A stretch of 64,000 bases of DNA from Photobacterium atrarenae (GTDB lineage Bacteria > Pseudomonadota > Gammaproteobacteria > Enterobacterales > Vibrionaceae): assembly GCF_024380015.1 (NCBI RefSeq), contig NZ_CP101509.1:248001-312000 (forward strand). Direction: 5' to 3'. Below are positions 1 to 7,710 of this stretch, one piece after another (positions within the stretch are counted from its first letter, which is position 1; each line of letters begins with the position of its first letter). The position numbers and the translations under genes are program-made. A model generated the notes under the pieces. That model was not told where the DNA came from, made no database searches, and was given only the letters and a program-made list of their open reading frames with translations.

Positions 1-11
1 GGCCCGACGAC

Positions 12-776
12 ATGGCACTAGCCCCGACACAACAAGGTTCCACAGCCGAAACGGCGGCCACCGAATCCAAATTGGCCCAGTTCCGACAAGGCGCGCTGGC
101 CGTCACACCACTGTGTATTGCCGTGATCCCCTGGGGGCTTCTGGCCGGCTCATTCGCAATCGATATTGGACTGGATCCCTTTCAGAGCCAGGCTTTATCA
201 GCCATTGTCTTTGCCGGTTCTGCCCAGTTGGTTGCCACCGGCCTGTTGAAAGTCGGGGCCGGGCTGGCAACCTTGCTGCTGACAACGCTAATCATTACCT
301 CCCGTCATTTGCTCTACAGTATCAGTATGCGCGATAAAGTCAGCCCGCTACCGCTCAAGTGGCGTCTGGGGCTTGGGTTCTTGCTGACTGATGAGCTGTT
401 TGCTTTGTGTGGCCATCAATCCCCCAAGCAATTTAACCGCTGGTACGCGCTCGGGGCAGGCCTGTGGTTTTATCTGTGCTGGAACCTGGCTTCATTTGCC
501 GGAATCGTCGCTGGCAAGTTTATTCCCAACCTCGACAGCCTTGGCCTCGACTTTGCTATTGCCGCAACCTTCATCGCACTGGTTGTACCTGCCATTAAGA
601 ATATTTCAGTCCTGGTATCCGTGGTGGTCGCAATGATCGCTTCGGTCCTTTGCCAAGCATACCAAGTTGAAGGCGGCCTGATGCTGGCCAGCCTATCTGC
701 CATGGTCGCCGGTTACAGTTATAATAAATTCCTCGGCGGTCCGGTTTCCCAGCAACCTGAAGGAGGCAAGTCATGA
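12..776 (+). CDS. azlC: AzlC family branched-chain amino acid exporter, large subunit
   Basis: This 254-residue polytopic membrane protein matches the AzlC family. The recognisable part is the N-terminal half: GALAVTPLCIAVIPWGLLAG, then AIVFAGSAQLVATGLL and the SRHLLYS segment typical of the family. AzlC proteins pair with a small AzlD partner to export branched-chain amino acids or related compounds. The first ~22 residues are polar and Thr/Ala-rich, so the protein starts in the cytoplasm. The reading frame overlaps the following azlD by 4 bases (ATGA), which indicates translational coupling. The start lies only 11 bases into the window, so the promoter and any upstream operon partner cannot be seen. 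The substrate is not deducible from the sequence. Confidence 0.9.
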   Translation: MALAPTQQGSTAETAATESKLAQFRQGALAVTPLCIAVIPWGLLAGSFAIDIGLDPFQSQALSAIVFAGSAQLVATGLLKVGAGLATLLLTTLIITSRHLLYSISMRDKVSPLPLKWRLGLGFLLTDELFALCGHQSPKQFNRWYALGAGLWFYLCWNLASFAGIVAGKFIPNLDSLGLDFAIAATFIALVVPAIKNISVLVSVVVAMIASVLCQAYQVEGGLMLASLSAMVAGYSYNKFLGGPVSQQPEGGKS

Positions 777-1081
777 TTTGGGTTTCAATCGGGGCGATGG
801 CCCTGTTGGTCTTTGCCAGCCGTTATCTCTTTCTAGCCCCCGGATTACCGATCAAACTGAGTGCTGAAACCCAGAAGTTACTAAGCTATTCAAGTCCTGC
901 AGTATTGACAGCTATTTTGGCGCCCATCGTGTTTCTGCCGGAGGGTGAAGTCGCCCTGTCCTGGACCAACCCGTACTTAGTAGCAGCGATCACCGCTGTG
1001 CTGCTGGCCTGGAAACTCAAAAACGTCCTACTGACCACCGTACTTAGTATGGCCCTATTTTTCCTGCTATCGGCCTGGTAA
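773..1081 (+). CDS. azlD: AzlD family small subunit of branched-chain amino acid exporter
   Basis: A 102-residue, almost entirely hydrophobic protein with about four predicted membrane segments, of the usual AzlD length. It carries the family-like sequence FASRYLFLAPG near the N-terminus and a GEVALSWTNPYLVAA stretch mid-protein. It overlaps azlC by 4 bases and has a GGAGG Shine-Dalgarno inside the end of azlC. AzlC and AzlD are known to act as a two-component amino acid exporter; the pairing here supports that role, but the exact substrate is inferred from the family only. Confidence 0.9.
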   Translation: MIWVSIGAMALLVFASRYLFLAPGLPIKLSAETQKLLSYSSPAVLTAILAPIVFLPEGEVALSWTNPYLVAAITAVLLAWKLKNVLLTTVLSMALFFLLSAW

Positions 1082-1089
1082 GCAAAATG

Positions 1090-1166
1090 CCTGAGCCTCC
1101 CGCCCCAATCGGACTCGTCCCGGTGGGGCGAAAATGGGACTGGTCAGCTCAGGTTGCAGCGCTGCA
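1090..1166. other. Nested inverted repeats downstream of azlCD
   Basis: An outer stem CCTGAGC (1090-1096) with GCTCAGG (1147-1153) encloses an inner stem CGCCCC (1101-1106) with GGGGCG (1125-1130), followed by the self-complementary TGCAGCGCTGCA near 1155-1166. There is no clear U-tract on either strand, so a simple intrinsic terminator is not certain. It may help end azlCD transcription or form the 5' leader of the methyltransferase gene. Confidence 0.4.
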
Positions 1167-1281
1167 CTATACAACAATCTGATAATCAGCCGATAAATGA
1201 GCAACCACAGCACTATGGTTGCCATGCTTTCGAAATCTATCCTAGGTGTACAAAACAAAAAGCCGATATGGAGCCCAAAGC

Positions 1282-1914
1282 ATGACCAAGATTAACCATG
1301 ATGAACCACCCAAATCTCATCAACATTCTCACGCGTGTCCGGAAAGGGAGCAGGTGTTGGTTTGGGACGAAACCAAAGCTAGATCCTACGCCGAAGCGTA
1401 TGGCAACTGGCCCACCAACCGTTTGGCTGTCGCGGCGATCCCCTTTAAGGCCGATGACCGTTTGTTAGATATTGGCTGTGGCAGTGGCACCGCGCTCCGA
1501 GAGGCTTCTCGATTAATTACCTCGGGGGCACTGCTCGGCATTGACCCCAGCGCAGCAATGCTTGAGATCGCGAAGGCTCAAACCAAGACTCATCCAGCCG
1601 GGACGCGTGTTCAGTATTTGACCGGGGCTGCGGAGGCACTCCCCTTAGATGACGGCAGCATATCAGTCGCACTGGCCATCAACACATTCCATCATTGGCT
1701 GGACCCGGCGCAGGGGCTCGCTGAGGTACTACGGGTATTAGAGCCAGGTGGCTATCTTTATATCGCTGAGGACCACGAGGTGATGGCCTGGCATCAAAAC
1801 GATGCAAACCACCTTCTCAAGCAAATAGAGGACGCCGGCTTTTTTCGACTGAAACGGCAAACCCTGGCCGAGGGAGAAATTGCTTTCGAATTACTCAGAG
1901 CGCAAAAGCCTTAG
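1282..1914 (+). CDS. Class I SAM-dependent methyltransferase (UbiE/Methyltransf_11 type)
   Basis: The protein (211 residues from the chosen start) contains a SAM-binding motif I, LLDIGCGSGTALREAS, near residues 56-71, an acidic motif II region (LLGIDPSAAMLEIAK) and motif IV/V (ALAINTFHHWLDPAQGLAEVLRVLEPGGYLYIAE). This is the order of a Methyltransf_11 fold. The N-terminus is His-rich (HQHSHACPE). A GTG at 1246 is also in frame, but the ATG at 1282 has a GGAG eight bases upstream and is preferred. The FHHW motif is common in small-molecule methyltransferases; the substrate cannot be told. It appears monocistronic. Confidence 0.8.
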   Translation: MTKINHDEPPKSHQHSHACPEREQVLVWDETKARSYAEAYGNWPTNRLAVAAIPFKADDRLLDIGCGSGTALREASRLITSGALLGIDPSAAMLEIAKAQTKTHPAGTRVQYLTGAAEALPLDDGSISVALAINTFHHWLDPAQGLAEVLRVLEPGGYLYIAEDHEVMAWHQNDANHLLKQIEDAGFFRLKRQTLAEGEIAFELLRAQKP

Positions 1915-2467
1915 CCATCCATTGCATCCCCTGAATCAGGCGTGACTTGAGTGCTCTCGGTAGTCAGACAGCAATGGCTACCGGGGCTAATCTCCGCCCA
2001 CGAAGCGAACGCCCATTTCTCATCAACATCATGCCTGTTTTTCTTTTATGGGCGGATCTGTCACACAAAAATGCACCCATTTTATGCTTGTTCACAGTGG
2101 AATCATCAATGAATAAAGTATCCAGCCTTATTTTATATAGCATGAAGACAATTCTGTTCGTTTTCGTCCTGCCCTTCATGACCGGATCCTGGCTCGTGAA
2201 CTGGCTCGTCCAGGTGTTTCTTCAATAGCCTCCGCGACGTACTGTGGCCCAGGGTGGCTCAGATAGCCCCGGCTCTACCCGCATCGGTGCTGAACGGATA
2301 TAGCGAGTCCGGTTGATATTTTCCACAAAGCCTAGAGCCCCACCCCGTAAAAAAATATTCTGTTGAAAACTAAAAATGCGCTGATTTTTACACAACCAAC
2401 GCCCTGCTCCCCCTGGCTGTTGCAAGTTAAAGTATCGACCAATGATACAACGACATGAGAGAACAAC
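1915..2467. other. Intergenic region between methyltransferase and MATE genes
   Basis: This 553-base gap contains the possible small membrane ORF at 2109-2228 and otherwise no convincing gene. The segment near 1970-2060 has the character of a Vibrionaceae intergenic filler, including an open but Arg-rich frame. No clear terminator was seen. The stretch 2229-2467 should carry the MATE gene promoter, but no confident -35/-10 pair was identified. Confidence 0.4.
2109..2228 (+). CDS. Possible small membrane protein (39 residues)
   Basis: A short reading frame beginning MNKVSSLILYSM and running through a long hydrophobic stretch with a MTGSWLVNWLV motif, which would make one or two membrane segments. 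The same frame is open back to 1947, but the upstream part is Arg-rich and lacks a good ribosome site. The start at 2109 has only a weak GGA upstream. There is no recognisable family. It is listed because the hydrophobic composition is coherent, not because function can be assigned. Confidence 0.3.
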   Translation: MNKVSSLILYSMKTILFVFVLPFMTGSWLVNWLVQVFLQ

Positions 2468-3793
2468 ATGGACTTTGGGAATGATCCGATAAAACACTTA
2501 TTTTTCAAATTATATTGGCCGACATTAACCGGCATGCTGACCATGGCAGCCTACCAGGTCGCTGATGGTATTATTGTCGGTTATGGTGTCGGCACGATGG
2601 GTTTAGCGGGCATCAGCATGAGCTTTCCGGTATTAATGGTCGCCATTTCACTGGCCATGTTATTTGGCATTGGCAGCAGTATGGTTGTCGCTATCAAACT
2701 TGGAGAAAATCAACCCACTGAAGCTAACCGTGTTTTCCACTATGGTTGCAGCTTCTCTGTTTTGATATCTACTGCATTCACTGGTGTGTTGCTGATCTGG
2801 ATGGATATGTGGGTTGATCTGCTTGGTGCCAATGCTGACATCCAACCTTACCTTAGGGAGTACCTAATCTATTGGGCTATATTCTTGCCGACGCTGTTCC
2901 TACGGTTTAGCTTCAGTTTCTTTATCAATAACGACAAATCGCCTCATGTTTCACGAAATGCCAATATATTATCCAGCATTTTAAACGTCTTGCTCGATCT
3001 GCTGTTCGTACTCGTGTTTGAATGGGAATTAAAAGGAGCCGCCATCGCGACGGGCATTGCTCAAACTGTGGCCGTCATTTATATGGGATACCATTTCTAC
3101 CTGGGGAAGCAGCAGCTCTCATTCACAAGTTATAAATTTAAGGTCCGCGATCATGAGCAGAAAAGAATTTTAAAATTAGGCTTTCCTATTTTTATTGCGG
3201 AGATCTCAGGCGCCTTGGCTTTTGCCCTGCTGAACAGAGTCGCGATTTCTCAAGGCGGTAGTGAGGCGGGCGCGGCATTAGCCACGATTAGCTTTACCCT
3301 GTTTTTCGTCATGAAGTTCCTGGTTGGTGTTGCTTTCTCGGTACAACCGGTCTTTGGTTTTAATCACGGTGCTAAAAACCATCAACGCATCGAAGAGTTA
3401 CTCGGTTTTTCATTGAAGTTTGTCTTTGTCATTGGCGGTTTGGCTTACATCTTCATCTACTTGTTCGCCGGGGAAATCGTCAGTCTGTTCAATGTAGTGA
3501 ACCCAGAAGAAGTTGCACTTGCAACTCAGGCACTGGCCCTGTTCTATCCTGCGACAGCTTTTATGGGAGCGAATTTAGTCCTGGGATCCTATTTTCAGTC
3601 GGTGGAAAAAGTAAAGATTGCAACCAACTTGGCGCTGCTTCGAGGTATTGTCTTCGTCTCGCTATTTTTAATGCTGTTACCAACAGCCTTCGGTTTAACG
3701 GGCGTGTGGCTGGCGATACCACTGGCTGAGTTCGTGACCTTTGTCGTCACCCTTCCTTTCATTTCACTGAAGAAAACAGCGCAGTACGCCTAA
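2468..3793 (+). CDS. MATE family multidrug/sodium antiporter
   Basis: A 441-residue protein with about twelve hydrophobic segments in two homologous halves, the normal size of a MATE efflux pump. Family features include the N-terminal LYWPTLTGMLTMAAYQVADGI region (segment 1 followed by the Gln and Asp/Gly-rich turn), and the second-half repeat beginning LKLGFPIFIAEISGALAFAL. Such pumps exchange Na+ or H+ for organic cations or drugs. The sequence resembles the MepA/DinF-like branch, but the substrate is unknown. The ATG follows a weak GAGAG ribosome site. It is convergent with the AraC-type regulator at 3984-4808, with a repeat element between them. Confidence 0.85.
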   Translation: MDFGNDPIKHLFFKLYWPTLTGMLTMAAYQVADGIIVGYGVGTMGLAGISMSFPVLMVAISLAMLFGIGSSMVVAIKLGENQPTEANRVFHYGCSFSVLISTAFTGVLLIWMDMWVDLLGANADIQPYLREYLIYWAIFLPTLFLRFSFSFFINNDKSPHVSRNANILSSILNVLLDLLFVLVFEWELKGAAIATGIAQTVAVIYMGYHFYLGKQQLSFTSYKFKVRDHEQKRILKLGFPIFIAEISGALAFALLNRVAISQGGSEAGAALATISFTLFFVMKFLVGVAFSVQPVFGFNHGAKNHQRIEELLGFSLKFVFVIGGLAYIFIYLFAGEIVSLFNVVNPEEVALATQALALFYPATAFMGANLVLGSYFQSVEKVKIATNLALLRGIVFVSLFLMLLPTAFGLTGVWLAIPLAEFVTFVVTLPFISLKKTAQYA

Positions 3794-3823
3794 ACCACAC
3801 GATAACCCAGCGGCTTGCCAGAT

Positions 3824-3984
3824 ATACCAATCACAGCGAGTAAGTGATCAGACATAGCGTCAGAAAAATGCTGAGAACAAAGTGGGATTTTTCGAGCAGT
3901 CGTTATCCTACAATCAAAGATTGTAACGCAGTCAACGGGCATTTTAACAAGCCAGGGTGACCGCTTATTGAGGACGATTGGTAT
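3824..3984 (+). repeat. MITE-like ATACCAATC element, copy 1
   Basis: A 161-base non-coding element with terminal inverted repeats ATACCAATC (3824-3832) and GATTGGTAT (3976-3984). It aligns along its whole length with copies at 6866-7026 and, inverted, at 60121-60282. It begins 31 bases after the MATE stop codon and its last base is the final base of the AraC gene stop codon. A small reverse-strand ORF across it is an artefact of the repeat. Confidence 0.85.
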
Positions 3985-4808
3985 TAGTTGCTGGGTTTCG
4001 TTGCCTGTTTCTTGCGCCATTGAGCTGGAGTCTGCCCTGTCACCTTCTTAAATTGCCGGATAAAGTGGGTCATATCTTTCCAATCTAACTCGGCAGCCAC
4101 CTCCTGAACCGTTAGAGAGCTGTGAGATAATCGGCTCGAGGCTTTCTTGATTCTAGCCTGGCAGATCCACTCTCCAACCGTAAAACCGGTTTCCTTCTTC
4201 ACCATCGTCGCCACATGGGAAGGCACACGGTGAACGGCATCCGCAACATCTTTCAGCGAAATGGCACCATGGCAGTTTTGATGAATAAATCTCAGTGCTT
4301 CTGACGCCAGCTTGCTCACCGGGGGATGCGTGCTCTCCAATGCCATACCACGGTAAATATCGCCAAAAATGATTGACAGATAGGAGCGCAGTAAAGGGGG
4401 AGATTCAGCGCCTGATTGCTGGCTTTCATCACTCAATGCTTGCACAAGCTGGATCAACAAAGGGATCCGCGCCGGCTCAACGGGCACAGTCGGAAGAGAG
4501 CCATCGATTACCCGCTGAAAAGGCTCCATCAGCAGACTGGCTTCATCAATGCCCAAGCAGCCGGTACAAAAAGAAACCAAGTACATCTCAACATGCGTAG
4601 CACTTAAAGTTCTGTGCGGCACGCCGGGAGGGATCATGATCATAGCAGGGGCAACAATCCTGATATCTGTGCCATAAACCATCTCGATCACACCTTGGGT
4701 CAGTAAAGCCAGTCGGTGCTCCGGATGATGGGCGGTGTGGCTGTGCTCTTCAAATGACAAGTCCCTGAAGTGATCGACTTTAACGTGGTGGATTTTATCC
4801 GGCAGCAT
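3984..4808 (-). CDS. AraC family transcriptional regulator with N-terminal cupin
   Basis: A 274-residue regulator. The N-terminal part reads as a cupin-like sensor (SFEEHSHTAHHPEHRLALL, then MIMIPPGVPHRTLSA). The C-terminal ~100 residues form an AraC double helix-turn-helix domain: AISLKDVADAVHRVPSHVA followed by SLTVQEVAAELDWKDMTHFIRQFKKVTGQTPAQWRKK. It may control the neighbouring MATE pump or the GNAT enzyme transcribed divergently at 4983, but nothing in the sequence proves this. The stop codon abuts the end of a repeat element. Confidence 0.85.
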   Translation of the reverse strand: MLPDKIHHVKVDHFRDLSFEEHSHTAHHPEHRLALLTQGVIEMVYGTDIRIVAPAMIMIPPGVPHRTLSATHVEMYLVSFCTGCLGIDEASLLMEPFQRVIDGSLPTVPVEPARIPLLIQLVQALSDESQQSGAESPPLLRSYLSIIFGDIYRGMALESTHPPVSKLASEALRFIHQNCHGAISLKDVADAVHRVPSHVATMVKKETGFTVGEWICQARIKKASSRLSHSSLTVQEVAAELDWKDMTHFIRQFKKVTGQTPAQWRKKQATKPSN

Positions 4809-4982
4809 GTCTCTTAACCTAAATCTGAATATATGCCGATTTTACCTCATCCCCCACTCTATTACACCGGCATGGATAAATTAAAATATTAATATTGGCA
4901 CGTCGCCAAACAACATCACTTGTGAGAAGAACACGGATGCGGTTTTCCATAAACAAGCATCTCTGTCAAAGGAATCGTGACC

Positions 4983-5462
4983 ATGACTCAAAAATCCTGG
5001 CAAATTCGCCAAGCCTGCCAAGCAGATGCCGATCGATTAACTCAGTGTATGCACCATGCTTACCGTCAATTGAACGCGGCATATGGTGGACAAGCGCTGC
5101 CTCCGATGCAAGTCGACTACGCAGAAGAGATCCGTTTATATCCGGTATGGGTCGCTTACGCGGGTGATACTTTAGTCGGCGGACTAATTCTGATCCACGA
5201 GCAGGATTACACAACCATTGCCAATGTTGCCGTTCACCCTGATTTTCAGGGGTATGGTCTCGGCCGGGGATTGATTGAATTTGCACAGCAGCAAGCAGCG
5301 CAGCATGGCCATCAAGCGCTACGGCTGGTTACGCACCAGGCATTCACAGAAAACATCAACCTCTATACTTACCTCGGTTGGAAAGTCGACAAGCATCAAG
5401 AAAACAAGATATTTATGACCAAAACACTGCCAACAACAAACGTTGTCGGATCAACCAGTTGA
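4983..5462 (+). CDS. GNAT family N-acetyltransferase
   Basis: A 159-residue acetyltransferase. The acetyl-CoA pyrophosphate-binding motif A is visible as ANVAVHPDFQGYGLGRGLIEFAQQQA (Q-x-x-G-x-G/L type) about two thirds along, preceded by the beta strand YAGDTLVGGLILIHE. The C-terminus TENINLYTYLGWK is the usual GNAT beta-6/alpha-4 motif. An in-frame GTG six bases earlier exists, but the ATG at 4983 sits nine bases after AAAGGA and is preferred. The acetyl acceptor is unknown. It is divergent from the AraC gene and convergent with trpS. Confidence 0.85.
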   Translation: MTQKSWQIRQACQADADRLTQCMHHAYRQLNAAYGGQALPPMQVDYAEEIRLYPVWVAYAGDTLVGGLILIHEQDYTTIANVAVHPDFQGYGLGRGLIEFAQQQAAQHGHQALRLVTHQAFTENINLYTYLGWKVDKHQENKIFMTKTLPTTNVVGSTS

Positions 5463-5467
5463 GTTCA

Positions 5468-5526
5468 TGTTGCCACGGCTGTGCGGCAACAATGGTCTGC
5501 CCCGCATGAATCTTTGGATGCGGGGC
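5468..5526. terminator. Tandem stem-loops between GNAT and trpS genes
   Basis: Two perfect hairpins: TGTTGCC/GGCAACA (5468-5491) and GCCCCGCAT/ATGCGGGGC (5499-5526). They lie between two convergent genes, as expected for a bidirectional terminator, but neither strand shows a long U-tract, so assignment rests on position and stem strength. Confidence 0.5.
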
Positions 5527-5534
5527 ACGCCTAT

Positions 5535-6569
5535 TCAGAACAATTTCAGGCCAAAGGCGCGTTTGATCTCCCCGAGAACAGCATCGGCTTCTTCTTGTGC
5601 CTGCTCACTGCCCTGTTTCAGGAGTGCCACCAGCTGGGCTTTATCCGCCATGTACTCCGCCCGCCTTTCATGGATCGGCGCGACCAGCGTCTGCAGGCAA
5701 TCTGTCAGGATCTGTTTGGTGGTCCCATCCCCCAAACCACCCGCCTGATACTGCTGCTTTAATTCGCTGACATAAGCGGAATCCGGGTGAAATGCATCCA
5801 GGTAGGTGAAGACCACATTGCCCTCCACACAACCCGGATCTTCAATCCGCAGATGGTTGGGGTCGGTGTACATCGACTTCACCGCCCGCGCAATCGCCCG
5901 ATCATCCGAATCCAGGTAAATACAATTCCCCAAGGATTTTGACATCTTGCTCTTGCCGTCCGGTGCCGGTAACCGGGGCATCTCACTCAGCAAAGGGCGG
6001 CATTCAACCAGGATATCTTCCCCAACGATTTGATTGAGTTTGCGGACAATCTCGTTGGTCTGCTCCAACATCGGCAGTTGATCGTCCCCGACCGGCACCA
6101 GAGTCGCCTTAAACGCCGTGATATCGGCGGCCTGGCTTATGGGATAGGTCAGAAACCCGGCCGGTATCGACGCACCGAACCCCTTGCCCTCAATTTCATG
6201 CTTGACCGTCGGGTTACGCTGTAAACGGGCCACCGTCACCAGATTGGCATAGTACATCGTCAGCTCGGCCAGTGCCGGGATCGCCGACTGCAGGCAGATC
6301 CGGGTCTTCAGCGGATCGATCCCAACGGCCAGATAGTCCGCCACAACATTGAGAATATTGTCGGCGACTCTGCGCGGATGATGGCCGTTATCGGTCAGGC
6401 CCTGCATATCAGCCACCAGAATCGTTTGCTGATAGCGATGCTGCAACGCCACGCGCTGTTGCAGGGAGCCGATAAAATGGCCCAGATGTAACTGGCCCGT
6501 CGCCCGGTCGCCGGTCAGGATTTTCTCAGCCGTTTGAGATTTCAGGGAAGCTTGTTGCTGATGGTTCAT
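5535..6569 (-). CDS. trpS: Tryptophan--tRNA ligase (auxiliary-type TrpRS)
   Basis: A 344-residue class I aminoacyl-tRNA synthetase. The HIGH-type signature appears as TGQLHLGHFIGSL near residues 23-35 and the KMSKS loop as GKSKMSKSLG. The ATP/Trp pocket region DMQGLTD and the VGDDQLPMLEQT segment are also typical of TrpRS. The start was moved to 6569 because GGAG lies seven bases upstream; the ATG two codons earlier is only one base from it. Because it stands alone, outside a trp or dam/rpe/gph cluster, it may be a second, inducible TrpRS rather than the housekeeping one; this is inference. Upstream is a leader peptide with tandem Trp codons and alternative RNA stems, pointing to control by charged tRNA-Trp supply. 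Confidence 0.9.
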   Translation of the reverse strand: MNHQQQASLKSQTAEKILTGDRATGQLHLGHFIGSLQQRVALQHRYQQTILVADMQGLTDNGHHPRRVADNILNVVADYLAVGIDPLKTRICLQSAIPALAELTMYYANLVTVARLQRNPTVKHEIEGKGFGASIPAGFLTYPISQAADITAFKATLVPVGDDQLPMLEQTNEIVRKLNQIVGEDILVECRPLLSEMPRLPAPDGKSKMSKSLGNCIYLDSDDRAIARAVKSMYTDPNHLRIEDPGCVEGNVVFTYLDAFHPDSAYVSELKQQYQAGGLGDGTTKQILTDCLQTLVAPIHERRAEYMADKAQLVALLKQGSEQAQEEADAVLGEIKRAFGLKLF

Positions 6570-6589
6570 GATCATACTCCAGGTTAATT

Positions 6590-6682
6590 CCGCCGGAGAC
6601 ACCATCAATGAGTTGATTCAATCGCTGCCTGCCGGCGGCTATTGAATACACGTGATCCAGCGCCGCTCTATAACACAGAGCG
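6590..6682 (-). promoter_or_regulatory. Attenuator-like alternative stems in trpS leader
   Basis: On the trpS strand four segments can be seen. Segment 1 CGCTCT (6682-6677) directly follows the Trp codons. Segment 2 AGAGCGGC (6669-6662) pairs with segment 1 over six bases. Segment 3 GCCGCCGG (6639-6632) can pair with segment 2 over five GC pairs (GCGGC/GCCGC). Segment 4 CCGGCGG (6596-6590) pairs with segment 3 over seven GC-rich pairs. Pairings 1:2, 2:3 and 3:4 are mutually exclusive in the classical way. The 3:4 stem has no U-run and ends about nine bases before the trpS Shine-Dalgarno, so it may act on translation rather than termination. Confidence 0.6.
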
Positions 6683-6727
6683 CCACCAGGAATTTGCGAT
6701 GAAAAAAGCAATAGAATTCATATTCAT
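6668..6727 (-). CDS. Trp-rich leader peptide upstream of trpS
   Basis: A 19-codon ORF, MNMNSIAFFIANSWWRSVL, ending in TAG, 98 bases upstream of the trpS start on the same strand. Two adjacent TGG codons (6688-6683) lie four codons before the final Leu. The same frame is open further upstream to an ATG near 6764 that would add two more Trp codons; neither start has a strong ribosome site. Tandem Trp codons followed by alternative stems are the hallmark of ribosome-mediated attenuation, as in the trp operon leader. Confidence 0.65.
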   Translation of the reverse strand: MNMNSIAFFIANSWWRSVL

Positions 6728-6865
6728 GCCGACAAAATACCAAGGAGACCAGGAAGATGCAACCATGAATACAACAAGTTGCATTTACATTTCGTAGTCT
6801 ACAGATTCGGGCGACAAGTTACAGCAACGCACTAGCTAACACACGAATGTAGCAGATAACTTCTG

Positions 6866-7026
6866 ATACCAATCACAGTCAGTAAATGTTCAAAAATAGC
6901 GTAGAAAAATACCGAGGGCGAGGCAGAACTTTTCGAGAAGCCGTTACCCTATAATCAAAAAATCTAACGCGGTGGTTGAGTATTTCAACAAGCCAGGATG
7001 ACCCGTGATTGACGACAATGGGTGCT
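6866..7026 (+). repeat. MITE-like ATACCAATC element, copy 2
   Basis: A 161-base element collinear with copy 1 (3824-3984), starting with ATACCAATCACAG and sharing the interior blocks ATAGCGT, TTTTCGAG, CTAATCAAA-like and AACAAGCCAGG. The right terminus has decayed (ACAATGGGTGCT instead of ACGATTGGTAT). It lies between the divergent trpS and CDP-alcohol phosphatidyltransferase genes. Confidence 0.8.
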
Positions 7027-7033
7027 ACATTGG

Positions 7034-7058
7034 CAGAGCTCAAAAAGGTGGAGCTCTG
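7034..7058. other. Perfect 8-bp inverted repeat next to repeat copy 2
   Basis: CAGAGCTC (7034-7041) and GAGCTCTG (7051-7058) form an 8-bp perfect stem with a nine-base loop. It sits just downstream of repeat copy 2 and about 70 bases before the next gene. It has no U-tract, so it could be an operator or an mRNA leader stem rather than a terminator. Confidence 0.4.
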
Positions 7059-7095
7059 AAGCGAGGCTGACGCAATGAACGCAATAGGCTTACAC

Positions 7096-7120
7096 TAAAA
7101 GGAGGGTCCACCAGTCCTTA
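7096..7120 (+). promoter_or_regulatory. Distant, possibly hairpin-sequestered Shine-Dalgarno
   Basis: A strong AAGGAGG (7099-7105) lies about 21 bases before the ATG at 7127, too far for normal initiation. Its AAGGA can pair with TCCTT at 7115-7119. No alternative start codon occurs at ordinary spacing. Either the folded stem changes the effective spacing or the element restrains translation. Confidence 0.35.
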
Positions 7121-7126
7121 GCCGCC

Positions 7127-7702
7127 ATGTCGCGAAGTATTATCAAGCAAATACCGAACATGCTGACCACATTACGCATGTTTTTAGCTGTGCCCATTTA
7201 CTTCTTTATCCTGGAGCGAAACTTTACGACCGTTCTTTGGATCATCGCGATCGCCGGTTTGAGTGACGGACTGGATGGCTGGCTTGCCCGAAAATTAAAA
7301 GCGCTGAGTCACTATGGCGCAATTGTCGACCCGTTGTCCGACAAAGCCATGCTACTCTGCGCCTATATTGCGTTCGTACAAATTGAGCTATTACCGCTCT
7401 GGGTCTTCGCCATGATAGTGATTCGGGATATCATCATTCTGCTCGGTGCAGCTCTGTTCTATCTTTGCTTTGGGCCTTATCGGCTTGCGCCCAGTTTATG
7501 GGGAAAAGGCTGCACCTTGGCACTGATTGTGCTGGCCTTGCTCATCATTAGCCAACAGCTGCTGCCACAGATTCCCGAACAACTCATCTCCGTTGGGCTC
7601 ATGGCAGTCATATTCCTTATCACCATCAGCGGCACCCACTATATCTATAACTGGGCTGCAAAAGCACACATGCTATGGAAGAGCCCCCCCCCACATCGAT
7701 AG
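7127..7702 (+). CDS. CDP-alcohol phosphatidyltransferase (PgsA-like)
   Basis: A 191-residue integral membrane enzyme. The CDP-alcohol phosphotransferase signature D-G-x2-A-R-x8-G-x3-D-x3-D is complete: SDGLDGWLARKLKAL then GAIVDPLSDK, near residues 46-74. The N-terminus IPNMLTTLRMFLAVPIY is typical of phosphatidylglycerophosphate synthase-like proteins, which transfer a phosphatidyl group from CDP-diacylglycerol to an alcohol such as glycerol-3-phosphate. About five or six membrane segments are predicted. Since it stands alone, it is probably a paralogue of the housekeeping pgsA; the alcohol acceptor cannot be decided. Its ribosome site is unusually distant. Confidence 0.85.
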   Translation: MSRSIIKQIPNMLTTLRMFLAVPIYFFILERNFTTVLWIIAIAGLSDGLDGWLARKLKALSHYGAIVDPLSDKAMLLCAYIAFVQIELLPLWVFAMIVIRDIIILLGAALFYLCFGPYRLAPSLWGKGCTLALIVLALLIISQQLLPQIPEQLISVGLMAVIFLITISGTHYIYNWAAKAHMLWKSPPPHR

Positions 7703-7710
7703 TTCACACC

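Noticed and set aside
3790..4020. Reverse-strand 76-codon ORF between MATE and AraC genes
   Set aside because: It lies almost entirely in the repeat element; equivalent frames are broken in the other copies.
6828..6840. TrpR-operator-like half site CGCACTAGCTAAC upstream of trpS
   Set aside because: Only one half resembles the TrpR consensus; the second half does not match and no clear promoter overlaps it.
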